Shown here: in pieces, positions 1-7,573 of the stretch
How positions within the stretch are numbered: the first letter of the stretch is position 1
Layout of the letters: each line of letters starts with the position of its first letter
NCBI GenBank assembly: GCA_934635045.1
Contig: CAKTZA010000071.1
Location: 1 to 17,396 of the forward strand
Origin: an uncultured Kiritimatiellota bacterium
Lineage (GTDB): Bacteria; Verrucomicrobiota; Kiritimatiellia; RFP12; UBA1067
DNA length: 17,396 bases
Reading direction: 5' to 3'
Made by a program: the position numbers and the translations under genes
The notes under the pieces: model-generated
The model's input: the letters and a program-made list of their open reading frames with translations, nothing else
Databases searched by the model: none
Told to the model about the DNA's origin: nothing

Positions 1-1
1 G

Positions 2-1822
2 ACGGACGCCGCGACTTCACGGACGGCTGTCTCCGTCACGGCGTCCGCCCCCGGCGCGGCGACGCTCGTCTTCCGCTGCTGGGGCGTGTTCGGCGGCCGT
101 TTCGTTGAGGACGTCGCGCGGCAAAGGCTCACGGCGGTCAGCCCACCGATCATGGCGGACTTCAACCGTGACGGGAAAATCGACGGCGAGGACGTCGCGC
201 TTTGCCTCGCGGGGCGGCCCTATCGGTTCTGGACGAACCCTTCAGAGGAAGAACGTGTCGGCGGCGAAAGCGGTCGCCTCAATCTCATTCCTGTTTCCGT
301 TGACGTCACGCCGTTTCGCCGCGCATGGGGACGTGCGGCCGAGATCCGGCTCCTGGCGGACGAATGTTTCCGCTACTGCCTTTTGGACGGCGTGACGGCC
401 GAACGCGCGTCCGCCGTTTGGGCGGACGACGTGCAGGCGGCGGACGGCGCCGCGCTTGCCGACGCCCCGCTTTCGCCGTTCACCGACGGGGAGCTTGACG
501 TCAGCCGCCTGCGCTCCGGCGCCGTCATGGCGCTGACGGCGCGCTCCCGCGTCGGCTACTGGACGTCCCCCGTGGTGTCCGTGTCCGTCGGCGGTGCCGA
601 GGTCTGCCGGTTCCGCCTCCCGATGGACTTGCGCCCCGTGCGGGAGATGTACAGGTATTTCAGCGTCCGGGGATTCTGCGGCGACACGCGCGGGATTGAC
701 GTGCGCGAAGGCGTCCCGTCCGGGCTTCCCGACGAGGAGACGGACGGGCGGCACTTCGTCTTCGTCCACGGCTACAACGTGAACCCAGACGACGCCCGCG
801 TCTGGGCGGATGCGATGTTCAAGAGGCTTCTGCTGGCCGGTTCGCAGTCCATGTTCACGGCGGTGACGTGGTTCGGGGACTACGCGCAGGTCTGGAAGGG
901 CGTCCCCGTCGTCGGGGGGAACTCGCTCAACTACTACCGCAACGTGAAGCACGCGTTCGTGTCCGCCGCGCCGTTCAGAGCGGTCGTCGACGGTCTGCCG
1001 GGGCGCAAGGTGCTGCTTGCGCACTCCCTCGGCAACATGCTCGTCTCGTCCGCCATCGTCGACCGGAATCTCGTCGGCTACGAGCGGTATCACATGCTGA
1101 ACGCCGCCGTGCCGATGGAGGCGTATGACGGCAAGTCGCAGACGGACGACATGGTCGATGGCGCCTGGACGGACGTGCCGCAGTTCCGTGCGTCACAGTG
1201 GCACAAGTGGTTCGCGTCGCCCGACTTCCGCGCCGGTCTCACGTGGAAGGGGCGCTTCGGCGTCATCCCGCGCACGGAGAACTGCTATTCGGCGACGGAG
1301 GACGTGTTGGCGAATCCATCGGCTGATGGCATCGGAGAAGCGTGGGGCGCGCAGGAGATCCTGAAGGGGACGACCGTCCTCTACGGGACAGACCTCCTGC
1401 TCCAGAACGTCGCCGTCGAGGGCGGCTGGGGGATCAACGCGCGCTACGTCGCGAATCCGCTTGCCTACATTCCGGGCGTCGGGTTTCGCGCCGGCTACTT
1501 TGAGGGCTATACGCGCGAACAGGCGATTGCGCAGCCGCTCTTCACCTCGTTCGACGACTCGCGGATGGCCTCGACGAACGCGCTGGACTTCGCCGATGAG
1601 GAGCTGCGGGCGAAGATGTTGGGTGACGCCATTCCTGCCGAGTCCTTCGCGGCGGGGCGAAATGCGCTTGACGGTTTTGCGAACTATGAGTATCTTGAAA
1701 AGGCCAAGCACGGATGGCCGAATGAGAAAAATAAGAAATGGCGGCATTCTGACATCAAGAATGTCGACTACCGCTATGTACAGGATTTCTTCAAGCACAT
1801 CAAGGAGGCTACGGAACAATGA
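2..1822 (+). CDS. Large secreted-type protein (5' end outside window) with dockerin-like loop and C-terminal alpha/beta hydrolase domain
   Basis: The frame is open back to base 2 with no convincing start, so the true N-terminus is upstream. A GTG at 86 is only the first possible start codon. The visible part begins with Ser/Thr/Ala/Val-rich sequence like the end of an Ig-like domain. Bases 158-193 encode DFNRDGKIDGED, a calcium loop of dockerin/EF-hand type with acidic or Asn residues at positions 1, 3, 5, 9 and 12. A linker domain follows, then the hydrolase: HGYN (H at 767-769, oxyanion-hole position), the nucleophile motif AHSLGN (Ser at 1025-1027), a conserved Asp in TEDVLAN (1301-1303) and a His in WRHSDIKN (1745-1747). 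The last three give a plausible Ser-Asp-His triad, all retained in the second copy at 5396-6421. Known family behaviour suggests a lipase/esterase-like fold; the substrate is unknown. The stop overlaps the next start (ATGA), so the two genes are probably translationally coupled. The last 150 bases are AT-richer than the rest. Confidence 0.82.
   Translation, partial: TDAATSRTAVSVTASAPGAATLVFRCWGVFGGRFVEDVARQRLTAVSPPIMADFNRDGKIDGEDVALCLAGRPYRFWTNPSEEERVGGESGRLNLIPVSVDVTPFRRAWGRAAEIRLLADECFRYCLLDGVTAERASAVWADDVQAADGAALADAPLSPFTDGELDVSRLRSGAVMALTARSRVGYWTSPVVSVSVGGAEVCRFRLPMDLRPVREMYRYFSVRGFCGDTRGIDVREGVPSGLPDEETDGRHFVFVHGYNVNPDDARVWADAMFKRLLLAGSQSMFTAVTWFGDYAQVWKGVPVVGGNSLNYYRNVKHAFVSAAPFRAVVDGLPGRKVLLAHSLGNMLVSSAIVDRNLVGYERYHMLNAAVPMEAYDGKSQTDDMVDGAWTDVPQFRASQWHKWFASPDFRAGLTWKGRFGVIPRTENCYSATEDVLANPSADGIGEAWGAQEILKGTTVLYGTDLLLQNVAVEGGWGINARYVANPLAYIPGVGFRAGYFEGYTREQAIAQPLFTSFDDSRMASTNALDFADEELRAKMLGDAIPAESFAAGRNALDGFANYEYLEKAKHGWPNEKNKKWRHSDIKNVDYRYVQDFFKHIKEATEQ
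1802..1808 (+). promoter_or_regulatory. Ribosome binding site for the secreted partner gene
   Basis: AAGGAGG lies inside the 3' end of the hydrolase gene, 10 bases before the ATG at 1819. It supports that start and coupled translation. The same AAGGAGG precedes the partner gene of the second copy (6421-6427). Confidence 0.8.
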
Positions 1823-2853
1823 AGCACATTACAACACTCTTGGCAGGTTCCCTTATGTTATGGTCTGTGAGAGCTGGCGAACTGTCGTTCAAGGCGATTG
1901 TCGTTGACGCAGACACGCAGCTGCCAATCAGCAATGTTGTCGTAAAAGCTTGGTTCCAGCATAACACGTTTCTATGGAATAACCCAACGAAATATGACGT
2001 CAAGGTCGACCAAACGACAGCCGATGGCATGGTTCGATTTCGAGGCAAGACGAACTGCGGAATTGTCGATTGCACGGTCAATAGTTTTTCCGGGTATTAC
2101 GACGCCCAACCAGTAAGTCTTCAAGGCGACAAGGGCGAGTGCAAGGGCGTCGCGGTCAGCATGATCCGTCTCTTCGTGCCGGAAAAGTGGATCGTGACGA
2201 ACGACGTCCGCATGGTCATGCGGAAGATTGGGAATCCAATACCGCTCCGTGCCAAATGGATCGAGAGGTGGAATGAGAACGGACTCTATCCCGCCGGGAC
2301 GAACACGGTCGCCTACGACCTCATGCAGGGCGACTGGCTGCCGCCGCTGGGGAAGGGCGAGCGCGCTGACATCGAACTCGTCCATCGTCGAACAGAGCGG
2401 GGAGAAGGTCGCCTTTACGAATGGGACAAACTTCAGAAAATCTGGCGCGATGAGGTCGAAATCCGTTTCACGGGCGAGGGAAATGGACTGGTCGGGTATG
2501 TTTCCGATCCGTCGGAAACGCTGCGCATCCGCACGGCGCCAGAGACAGGGTTTCGTCCGCAACACCTTGTCTGGGCGGACATGGACACGAAGCTCAAGCG
2601 TCATGCGAGCGACGACAACAATCTCTCGTTCGCGTTCCGCATTCGCACGCGACGCAATGAACGCGGCGAGATTGTCGATGCGTTCTACGGCAAGATCTAC
2701 CGCAACCCGAAGTTGCTGGGCGGCGGCGGCTATCCGCTCAATGGATTTGAAATGGTCTACTACCTAAACCCCACCTCACTCGACCGCAATCTCGAATGGG
2801 ACAGGAAGAACAACGGCTTCAAGGGCGAGTGCCCGCCCTACCGTCTGCCGTAA
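1819..2853 (+). CDS. Secreted protein of unknown function, partner of the hydrolase (copy 1)
   Basis: This 344-residue protein has a Sec signal peptide: a Lys near the start, a hydrophobic stretch over residues 4-16, and likely cleavage after VRA at about residue 19. There is no lipobox Cys. The mature start (SFKAIVVDADTQLPISNVVV) looks like a carboxypeptidase-regulatory-type beta-sandwich. It is a clear homologue of the protein at 6433-7479. Shared blocks include GKTN, NPIPL/HPIPL, GTNT-x2-YDL, LPP-x-G-x-G, GEGNG, YGKIY and a C-terminal YYLNPTxLDRNLEWD. It overlaps the hydrolase stop by four bases with a strong ribosome binding site. Because a small exported protein follows the hydrolase in both copies, a protective (immunity), chaperone or co-effector role is possible. 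None is shown by the sequence. I do not recognise a named family. Confidence 0.85.
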   Translation: MKHITTLLAGSLMLWSVRAGELSFKAIVVDADTQLPISNVVVKAWFQHNTFLWNNPTKYDVKVDQTTADGMVRFRGKTNCGIVDCTVNSFSGYYDAQPVSLQGDKGECKGVAVSMIRLFVPEKWIVTNDVRMVMRKIGNPIPLRAKWIERWNENGLYPAGTNTVAYDLMQGDWLPPLGKGERADIELVHRRTERGEGRLYEWDKLQKIWRDEVEIRFTGEGNGLVGYVSDPSETLRIRTAPETGFRPQHLVWADMDTKLKRHASDDNNLSFAFRIRTRRNERGEIVDAFYGKIYRNPKLLGGGGYPLNGFEMVYYLNPTSLDRNLEWDRKNNGFKGECPPYRLP

Positions 2854-2875
2854 CACAGCGCGCCGTCCCATCGCA

Positions 2876-2886
2876 TTTGCTATAAT
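2876..2886 (+). promoter_or_regulatory. Extended -10 promoter of the methyltransferase gene
   Basis: TTTGCTATAAT is a perfect -10 box (2881-2886) with an upstream TGN extension. Only five bases separate it from the ATG at 2892, so transcription would start at or next to the start codon and the mRNA would be leaderless. No clear ribosome binding site is visible. No convincing -35 box was identified. Confidence 0.7.
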
Positions 2887-2891
2887 ACCCC

Positions 2892-5360
2892 ATGAAAAGT
2901 CTGTACGCATCGCTCGTTTCGTGCAAGAAGGAGGAAGAGGTCAAGGCCGAGTTCTGCAAGTTCTTCAAGATGAAGATCAACGCGCTCAAGGCCATCGACC
3001 ACTACACCTCTGGCACGCTCTTCGAGTTCAAGTACGATCTGAACTTCAGGAACGCGGCGAATGTCGCGCACGTCCTCGCCCAGACGATGTACTATGCCCG
3101 GCTTCTGAAGTACAGCCTGACGAAATACCCCCTATCGCCCTTCATTTGTGTTGTCGATAAAAACGAGGCATTCTTCGTCGAGACGAAGGACTTTGCGCGG
3201 TTCTATGCCTCGACGGCACAGAAATATGATTGGGATCGTGCCGCGTCCACGCCCTGCCCGGTTCTCGTTGCGGACATCGCAGCGTTCCTCGGAAAGCACC
3301 CCGTCTATGTGTATGACCTGACGAAGGAGGCGGAAGAGGCTCAGTTCGTCGAGCTCTGCAACCGTCGGATTCTCGCACAGGCAACCTTTGACGCGCTCCT
3401 CGACAGGAAGTCGATCACCGAGGAGAACTTCATCGACGTGTTCGAGTACTGGGACTCCCTCTTCGGGAAGTACGTGCAGAACGGGCGCAAGTCGTCCGAG
3501 TACTTTCTCGCGGACATCGAGAACGGGAAGGCGCGTTTTTCGCCGTCTGGCGAAGTGCTTTTCAACATCGAGGATGACATGTGGATTCGTAAGAACGTGT
3601 CACCCAAGACCTACGAGCATTTCTGGCAGAACTACGAACGCATCGATGCGCGTGGGGTGATGCAGATCCGACAGAAGTACGACCGACTGACGGAAGACTG
3701 CCGCCGCCGCTTTACGGGCGAGTTCTACACGCCCGTCGAATTTGCCACAAAGGGCCTCGACTACCTTGAGCGCGAACTCGGTCGCGCATGGTGGAAGTCG
3801 GGCGAATACCGCCTGTGGGACATGGCGGCGGGCACGGGCAACCTGGAGTTCGAACTCCCGTCCGCCGCGCTTCCCTACTGCTACATCTCCACGTTGGAGG
3901 AAACTGAAGCCCAGTACTGCCAGAAGATATTCCCGTCCGCGACGTGCTTCCAGTACAACTATCTTGAGGACGACATCGCGACGCTGGCGGGCAATCTCGA
4001 CTTCGGCTCGCCACGCAAGATGCCCGCCAAGCTGGTGGAGGACCTCAAGAACCCCAAGTTGAAGTGGATCGTTTTCATCAACCCTCCGTTCGCCACCGCA
4101 AACAGCGCCGGGGCCGAGACGGGCAAGGAGTCGAAGGGCGGCGTCTCGATGACGCCCCTGCGCGCGTGGATGACGCGGGAGGGCTACGGCGAGGCGAGCC
4201 GCGAGTTGTTCGTGCAGTTCCTCTTCCGCATCTCGAAGGAGTTCGCCGGGAAGCCTGCGCACCTTTGCCTGTTCTCGAAGCTCAAGTACCTGAACTCGAA
4301 CAACGACCAGAAGATCCGTGACGGGTTCTTCCAGTATGCCTACTGTCGCGGATTCATCTTCCCGATCAAGTGCTTCCATGGCTCGAAGGGCAACTTCCCC
4401 GTCGGATTCCTCGTCTGGAATCTCACGCAGAAGATTCACCTTTCCAAACAGGCCATCACGCTCGACGTGTTCAATGCGGGACTTGAGAAGGTCGGCACGA
4501 AGACGGTGCCCTGCGTCAGCCGCACGGAAATGCTCAACAAGTGGTGTCCGCGCCCCAAGTGGGACGGACACAGCGTGATGCCGATGTTCACGAGTGCGCT
4601 CAACCAGCAACTGGAGAACAAGGATCAGCGCGACCATATCGCGGAAGGGTATCTTTTCTCGGTGGTCAGCAAGGGCGACGACTTCCAGAACACGAACGCC
4701 TGCTTCATCCTTTCGACCCCGTACGCCAACGCCGGCGCGTTCTCCGTCACGGCGGAGAACTTTGAGCGGGCAATGGTTTTGCACGCGGTGAAGAAGATTC
4801 CCGTCGCGACCTGGACGAATGATCGTGACGCCTTTTATGCGCCCAAGTCCGCGCTCGGAGGGGAATTCATCTCGGATTGCGTGGTCTGGAGCGCCTTTGC
4901 GCCATCCAACTACACGGTTTCGCTGAAGGACGTCTCCTACAAGGGCACGACCTACCAGATCCGCAACAACCTCTACCCGTTTCCGTTCGGGGAAGTTCGC
5001 GCATGGGGCTGTCCCCTTTCGGACATCGCGGCGCAGTTCGCCGGACGGGACGAGGACCGCTACCTCGCCCGCTGGCTGAAGGGGCGAACGCTTTCGTCCG
5101 AGGCGAGGGCCGTGCTGGATGCGGCGCAGTTGCTCTATCGCTGCTTCTATTCGGAAATCCTCAATACGAACTGGGTGGACTATAGGGTCAGGACATGGGA
5201 TCTGGGTCTCTACCAGATCGTGCAGTCGGTCAAGGGCACGAACGTGGCGGAGGAGGAGCTGTCCGCGCTGAAGGCGGCGCACGAGGCCCTGCGGGAGAAA
5301 CTGCTGCCTCAGATTCTCGACCTTGGCTTCATCAACCGCGACGTGGACTACTTTGTGTGA
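2892..5360 (+). CDS. Type IIG-like N6-adenine DNA methyltransferase / restriction enzyme
   Basis: This 822-residue protein carries the two hallmark motifs of gamma-class adenine methyltransferases. Motif I is DMAAGTGN (residues 310-317, SAM binding) and motif IV is NPPF (397-400, catalytic). The N-terminal 100 residues contain D36, then E45-F-K47 within LFEFKYD, compatible with a PD-(D/E)xK nuclease site, and a VVDKNEAFF strand nearby. This suggests one polypeptide that both cuts and modifies, as in type IIG enzymes. The roughly 400 residues after motif IV would hold target recognition; no separate specificity subunit or nuclease gene lies beside it. It would act on DNA in the cytoplasm, as phage defence or epigenetic marking. 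It sits between the two copies of the hydrolase/secreted-protein module and has its own leaderless promoter, so it looks like a separate cargo gene. Methyltransferase is secure; nuclease activity is inferred. Confidence 0.85.
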   Translation: MKSLYASLVSCKKEEEVKAEFCKFFKMKINALKAIDHYTSGTLFEFKYDLNFRNAANVAHVLAQTMYYARLLKYSLTKYPLSPFICVVDKNEAFFVETKDFARFYASTAQKYDWDRAASTPCPVLVADIAAFLGKHPVYVYDLTKEAEEAQFVELCNRRILAQATFDALLDRKSITEENFIDVFEYWDSLFGKYVQNGRKSSEYFLADIENGKARFSPSGEVLFNIEDDMWIRKNVSPKTYEHFWQNYERIDARGVMQIRQKYDRLTEDCRRRFTGEFYTPVEFATKGLDYLERELGRAWWKSGEYRLWDMAAGTGNLEFELPSAALPYCYISTLEETEAQYCQKIFPSATCFQYNYLEDDIATLAGNLDFGSPRKMPAKLVEDLKNPKLKWIVFINPPFATANSAGAETGKESKGGVSMTPLRAWMTREGYGEASRELFVQFLFRISKEFAGKPAHLCLFSKLKYLNSNNDQKIRDGFFQYAYCRGFIFPIKCFHGSKGNFPVGFLVWNLTQKIHLSKQAITLDVFNAGLEKVGTKTVPCVSRTEMLNKWCPRPKWDGHSVMPMFTSALNQQLENKDQRDHIAEGYLFSVVSKGDDFQNTNACFILSTPYANAGAFSVTAENFERAMVLHAVKKIPVATWTNDRDAFYAPKSALGGEFISDCVVWSAFAPSNYTVSLKDVSYKGTTYQIRNNLYPFPFGEVRAWGCPLSDIAAQFAGRDEDRYLARWLKGRTLSSEARAVLDAAQLLYRCFYSEILNTNWVDYRVRTWDLGLYQIVQSVKGTNVAEEELSALKAAHEALREKLLPQILDLGFINRDVDYFV

Positions 5361-5395
5361 GTGCTTCCCGCCACAGGCAAAGACGACGGACTCCT

Positions 5396-6421
5396 CACGG
5401 CTGTGCGGCGGCGTCCCGCCTCTGGGCGCGCGCGATGTTCAAGCGGCTCTGGTGGGCGGGCTCGCGGTCGCGCTTCACCGCCGTCGACTGGCGCGGGGAC
5501 TACAGCCAGGTCGGAGGCTTCGCGCCGAACTACTGGGCCAATGTCGTCCATGCGCTCAAGACGGCGCCGGCGCTGGCGGATCTGGTGAACGCATTGCCTG
5601 GCGGCAAGGTCATGCTGGCCCATTCCCTTGGAAACGTGCTGACGTCGGAGGCCTGCAAGTACCACGCGCTCTCGTATTCAAGGTATTTCATGCTCAACGC
5701 CGCCGTGCCGGCCGAGGCGTATGACGCGGGACAGGCGGAGTTCGGCAACATGACGTCGACCGCGTGGAAGCGATACCCGAAGGGTTTTCGCTCGTCCGAC
5801 TGGCATAAGCTGTTCGAATCGGACGACGGTCGTTGTGCGTTGACATGGCGAGGGCGCTACGCGAACCTTGCGAATGCCGTGAACTGCCATTCGCCGACCG
5901 AGGACGTGCTCGCGAACGTGGCGTCAGGACTGGGCAGCGCGTGGTCGGCGCAGGAGCTGCTGAAAGGCACGGGGACTCTGGCCTTCATGCCGCGTGTCGC
6001 AAGCGAGGCCGGATGGTGGTTCAACCAGCAGCACACCGTGCCCCTGTCGAAGGACGATCTGCTTAAGACGGAGTTCACGCCAGACGAGATGAAGACATCC
6101 CCTCCGTTCAGCCCGTTTGCGGACAAGTGGCTGCACACGACAAACGCGGTGGCGGCGGCGCAGGTGGCGGACGTCCTTCCGCGCATCCTCGCCGACGGCA
6201 TCCCGGCGACGACCTTCGCGGCGGGCGCAAACGAGATTGGAGGCGTTTCGGGCAATGTCAGTTTTCACGGTTTAATGTCTAATGAGGCAGTGTGGCCGAA
6301 GGGACGCCAAGAAGACGTCGAAGGTGGCGGAAAAAGGAATGTCTGGCAACATTCGGACATAAAGAACCTTGCCTATTTCTATGTCTATCGCTTATTTGAA
6401 CTCATCGTTGAAAGTGACTGA
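5396..6421 (+). pseudogene. N-terminally truncated alpha/beta hydrolase (copy 2 of the C-terminal domain of the first gene)
   Basis: From about base 5396 this frame aligns with the hydrolase domain of the first gene (from 767). It starts at the HG of the oxyanion-hole motif and continues through MFKRL, AHSLGN (Ser at 5624-5626), MLNAAVP, TEDVLAN (Asp at 5903-5905), AQELLKGT and WQHSDIKN (His at 6350-6352). Everything upstream is missing: export signal, dockerin-like loop, linker and first hydrolase strand. The frame stays open further upstream, but only as a shadow of the methyltransferase gene. The first plausible ATG (5435, about 328 residues) has no ribosome binding site. There is no internal stop over more than 300 codons and the proposed triad is intact, so it may be a silent recombination cassette rather than plain debris. 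Its stop is 11 bases before the next gene, mirroring copy 1. Confidence 0.75.
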
Positions 6422-6427
6422 AGGAGG
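6421..6427 (+). promoter_or_regulatory. Ribosome binding site for copy 2 secreted protein
   Basis: AAGGAGG begins on the last base of the preceding stop codon, five bases before the ATG at 6433. It fixes that start and indicates that this gene is still well translated although its upstream partner is truncated. Confidence 0.8.
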
Positions 6428-6432
6428 TCGTC

Positions 6433-7479
6433 ATGGGAAAAAAGAGAATGGCATTGATAATCGTGTTGCTGTGGGCTTTTGCCTGGGTATTGTTTGCGGA
6501 TACGGCAAGATTTGGAGCATTGGTTGTCGATGCGGAAAGCGGCATTCCACTTGAGGGTGTTCCTGTCGAAGCTTCGTTCAGCAACGACAATGGATGGAAG
6601 GCATGGACTGAATCTGCGCCAATTAACCACGACAGCGAGCCGACCGACAGAAATGGGAGATGCAGCCTTAAGGGAAAAACCAACATTGGCCGTGCGGGGT
6701 GTTGGGTTGACGAACCGCCGCATGGCTATTATGGAGGAGGGGGGCGGAATTTCCGTTTTAAATGGAAAAGCCCCATTGGCATCTGGCAGCCCGAAAACCT
6801 TGTCGCGACGATTCGGCTTCAGCGCGTGGAGCATCCGATTCCGCTCTTCGTCAAGCGCGTTGGCGACCACATCAACAGAAGCAAGATCGGTCATGTCGAC
6901 GGCACCAACACGCTTTTCAGATACGACCTTATTGCCGGGGACTACCTGCCGCCGGATGGCCGAGGAAAGGTTGCAGACCTTGTGGTCGAGTCTCGCTTGA
7001 CAAGCCTGTTCTCAACAAATCTCTATCTCCAGACAATGGTTTTCTATGATTTCACCAACACGATGTCTTTTCCGGGAGAAGGGAACGGGGTCGTTTCGTT
7101 GATGACCTGTGCGACCGACGGCATTAAATTGCGTGTCGCTCCTGAAGAGGACTATGAACGGGCATCCGTTATCCGTTGCGGAAATCGAATGAAGATCATG
7201 CCGCCCAACATCTGGGACGATGTGTACACGGAGTGCAATCTGAATCGCTGTTACTACTTTCGCATCCGCTCCAGATACGACGAAAGCGGCAAGCTCATCG
7301 GTGGCTACTATGGCAAAATCTACGGGGACTTTGAAATTGGGTGTCGGTTGCGGTATGGTGGCTGCAGCGTCGAGTTCCTCTACTACCTCAACCCGACGCC
7401 GCTCGACCGCAACCTCGAATGGGACATGAAGACGAATCTCTGCCCCAATCCTGGCAACCTCGGCGAGCGCCGCCCATGA
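6433..7479 (+). CDS. Secreted protein of unknown function (copy 2, homologue of 1819-2853)
   Basis: This 348-residue protein has a strong signal peptide: GKKR at the start, a long hydrophobic stretch over residues 7-21, and likely cleavage after LFA at about residue 22. The mature part begins with a beta-sandwich-like segment (GALVVDAESGIPLEGVPVE). It then follows the copy 1 protein through GKTN, HPIPL, GTNT, LPP-x-GRG, GEGNG, YGKIYG and the C-terminal YYLNPTPLDRNLEWD. The copies are clearly diverged in the middle, so the duplication is old or the modules arrived separately. Base composition is visibly AT-richer than the neighbouring gmk gene. If the hydrolase is an effector, this would be the cognate protective protein kept beside a disabled effector; this is inference. 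The mature protein is expected in the periplasm or outside the cell. Confidence 0.85.
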   Translation: MGKKRMALIIVLLWAFAWVLFADTARFGALVVDAESGIPLEGVPVEASFSNDNGWKAWTESAPINHDSEPTDRNGRCSLKGKTNIGRAGCWVDEPPHGYYGGGGRNFRFKWKSPIGIWQPENLVATIRLQRVEHPIPLFVKRVGDHINRSKIGHVDGTNTLFRYDLIAGDYLPPDGRGKVADLVVESRLTSLFSTNLYLQTMVFYDFTNTMSFPGEGNGVVSLMTCATDGIKLRVAPEEDYERASVIRCGNRMKIMPPNIWDDVYTECNLNRCYYFRIRSRYDESGKLIGGYYGKIYGDFEIGCRLRYGGCSVEFLYYLNPTPLDRNLEWDMKTNLCPNPGNLGERRP

Positions 7480-7506
7480 GACGGGGTGGCAATGCCATTA
7501 TTAGGT

Positions 7507-7531
7507 ATGCGCTTGAGCCGGCTGGGCGCAT
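7507..7531 (+). repeat. Inverted repeat upstream of gmk
   Basis: ATGCGC (7507-7512) pairs with GCGCAT (7526-7531) around a 13-base loop that contains AGCCGGCT. It lies 28 bases after the copy 2 secreted-protein gene and just before the gmk promoter. It lacks a T run, so it is either a weak transcription end or an operator-like site. Confidence 0.35.
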
Positions 7532-7554
7532 GTGGCCTCAGCGGCAGGATAAGA

Positions 7555-7565
7555 TGTGATATAAT
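7555..7565 (+). promoter_or_regulatory. Extended -10 promoter of gmk
   Basis: TGTGATATAAT holds a perfect TATAAT (7560-7565) with a TGN extension. Eight bases separate it from the ATG at 7574, giving a leaderless or nearly leaderless mRNA. There is no ribosome binding site in front of gmk, which fits this reading. Confidence 0.7.
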
Positions 7566-7573
7566 ATGCGGAC

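Noticed and set aside
5195..5434. Upstream in-frame extension of the truncated hydrolase into the methyltransferase gene
   Set aside because: It overlaps the supported methyltransferase end in another frame, and its Arg/Gly-rich translation has no likeness to copy 1 before base 5396.
7489..7503. TGGCA-A-TGCCA followed by TTATT as an intrinsic terminator after the copy 2 secreted gene
   Set aside because: The stem is too short for the tiny loop and the T-rich tail is interrupted; not convincing.
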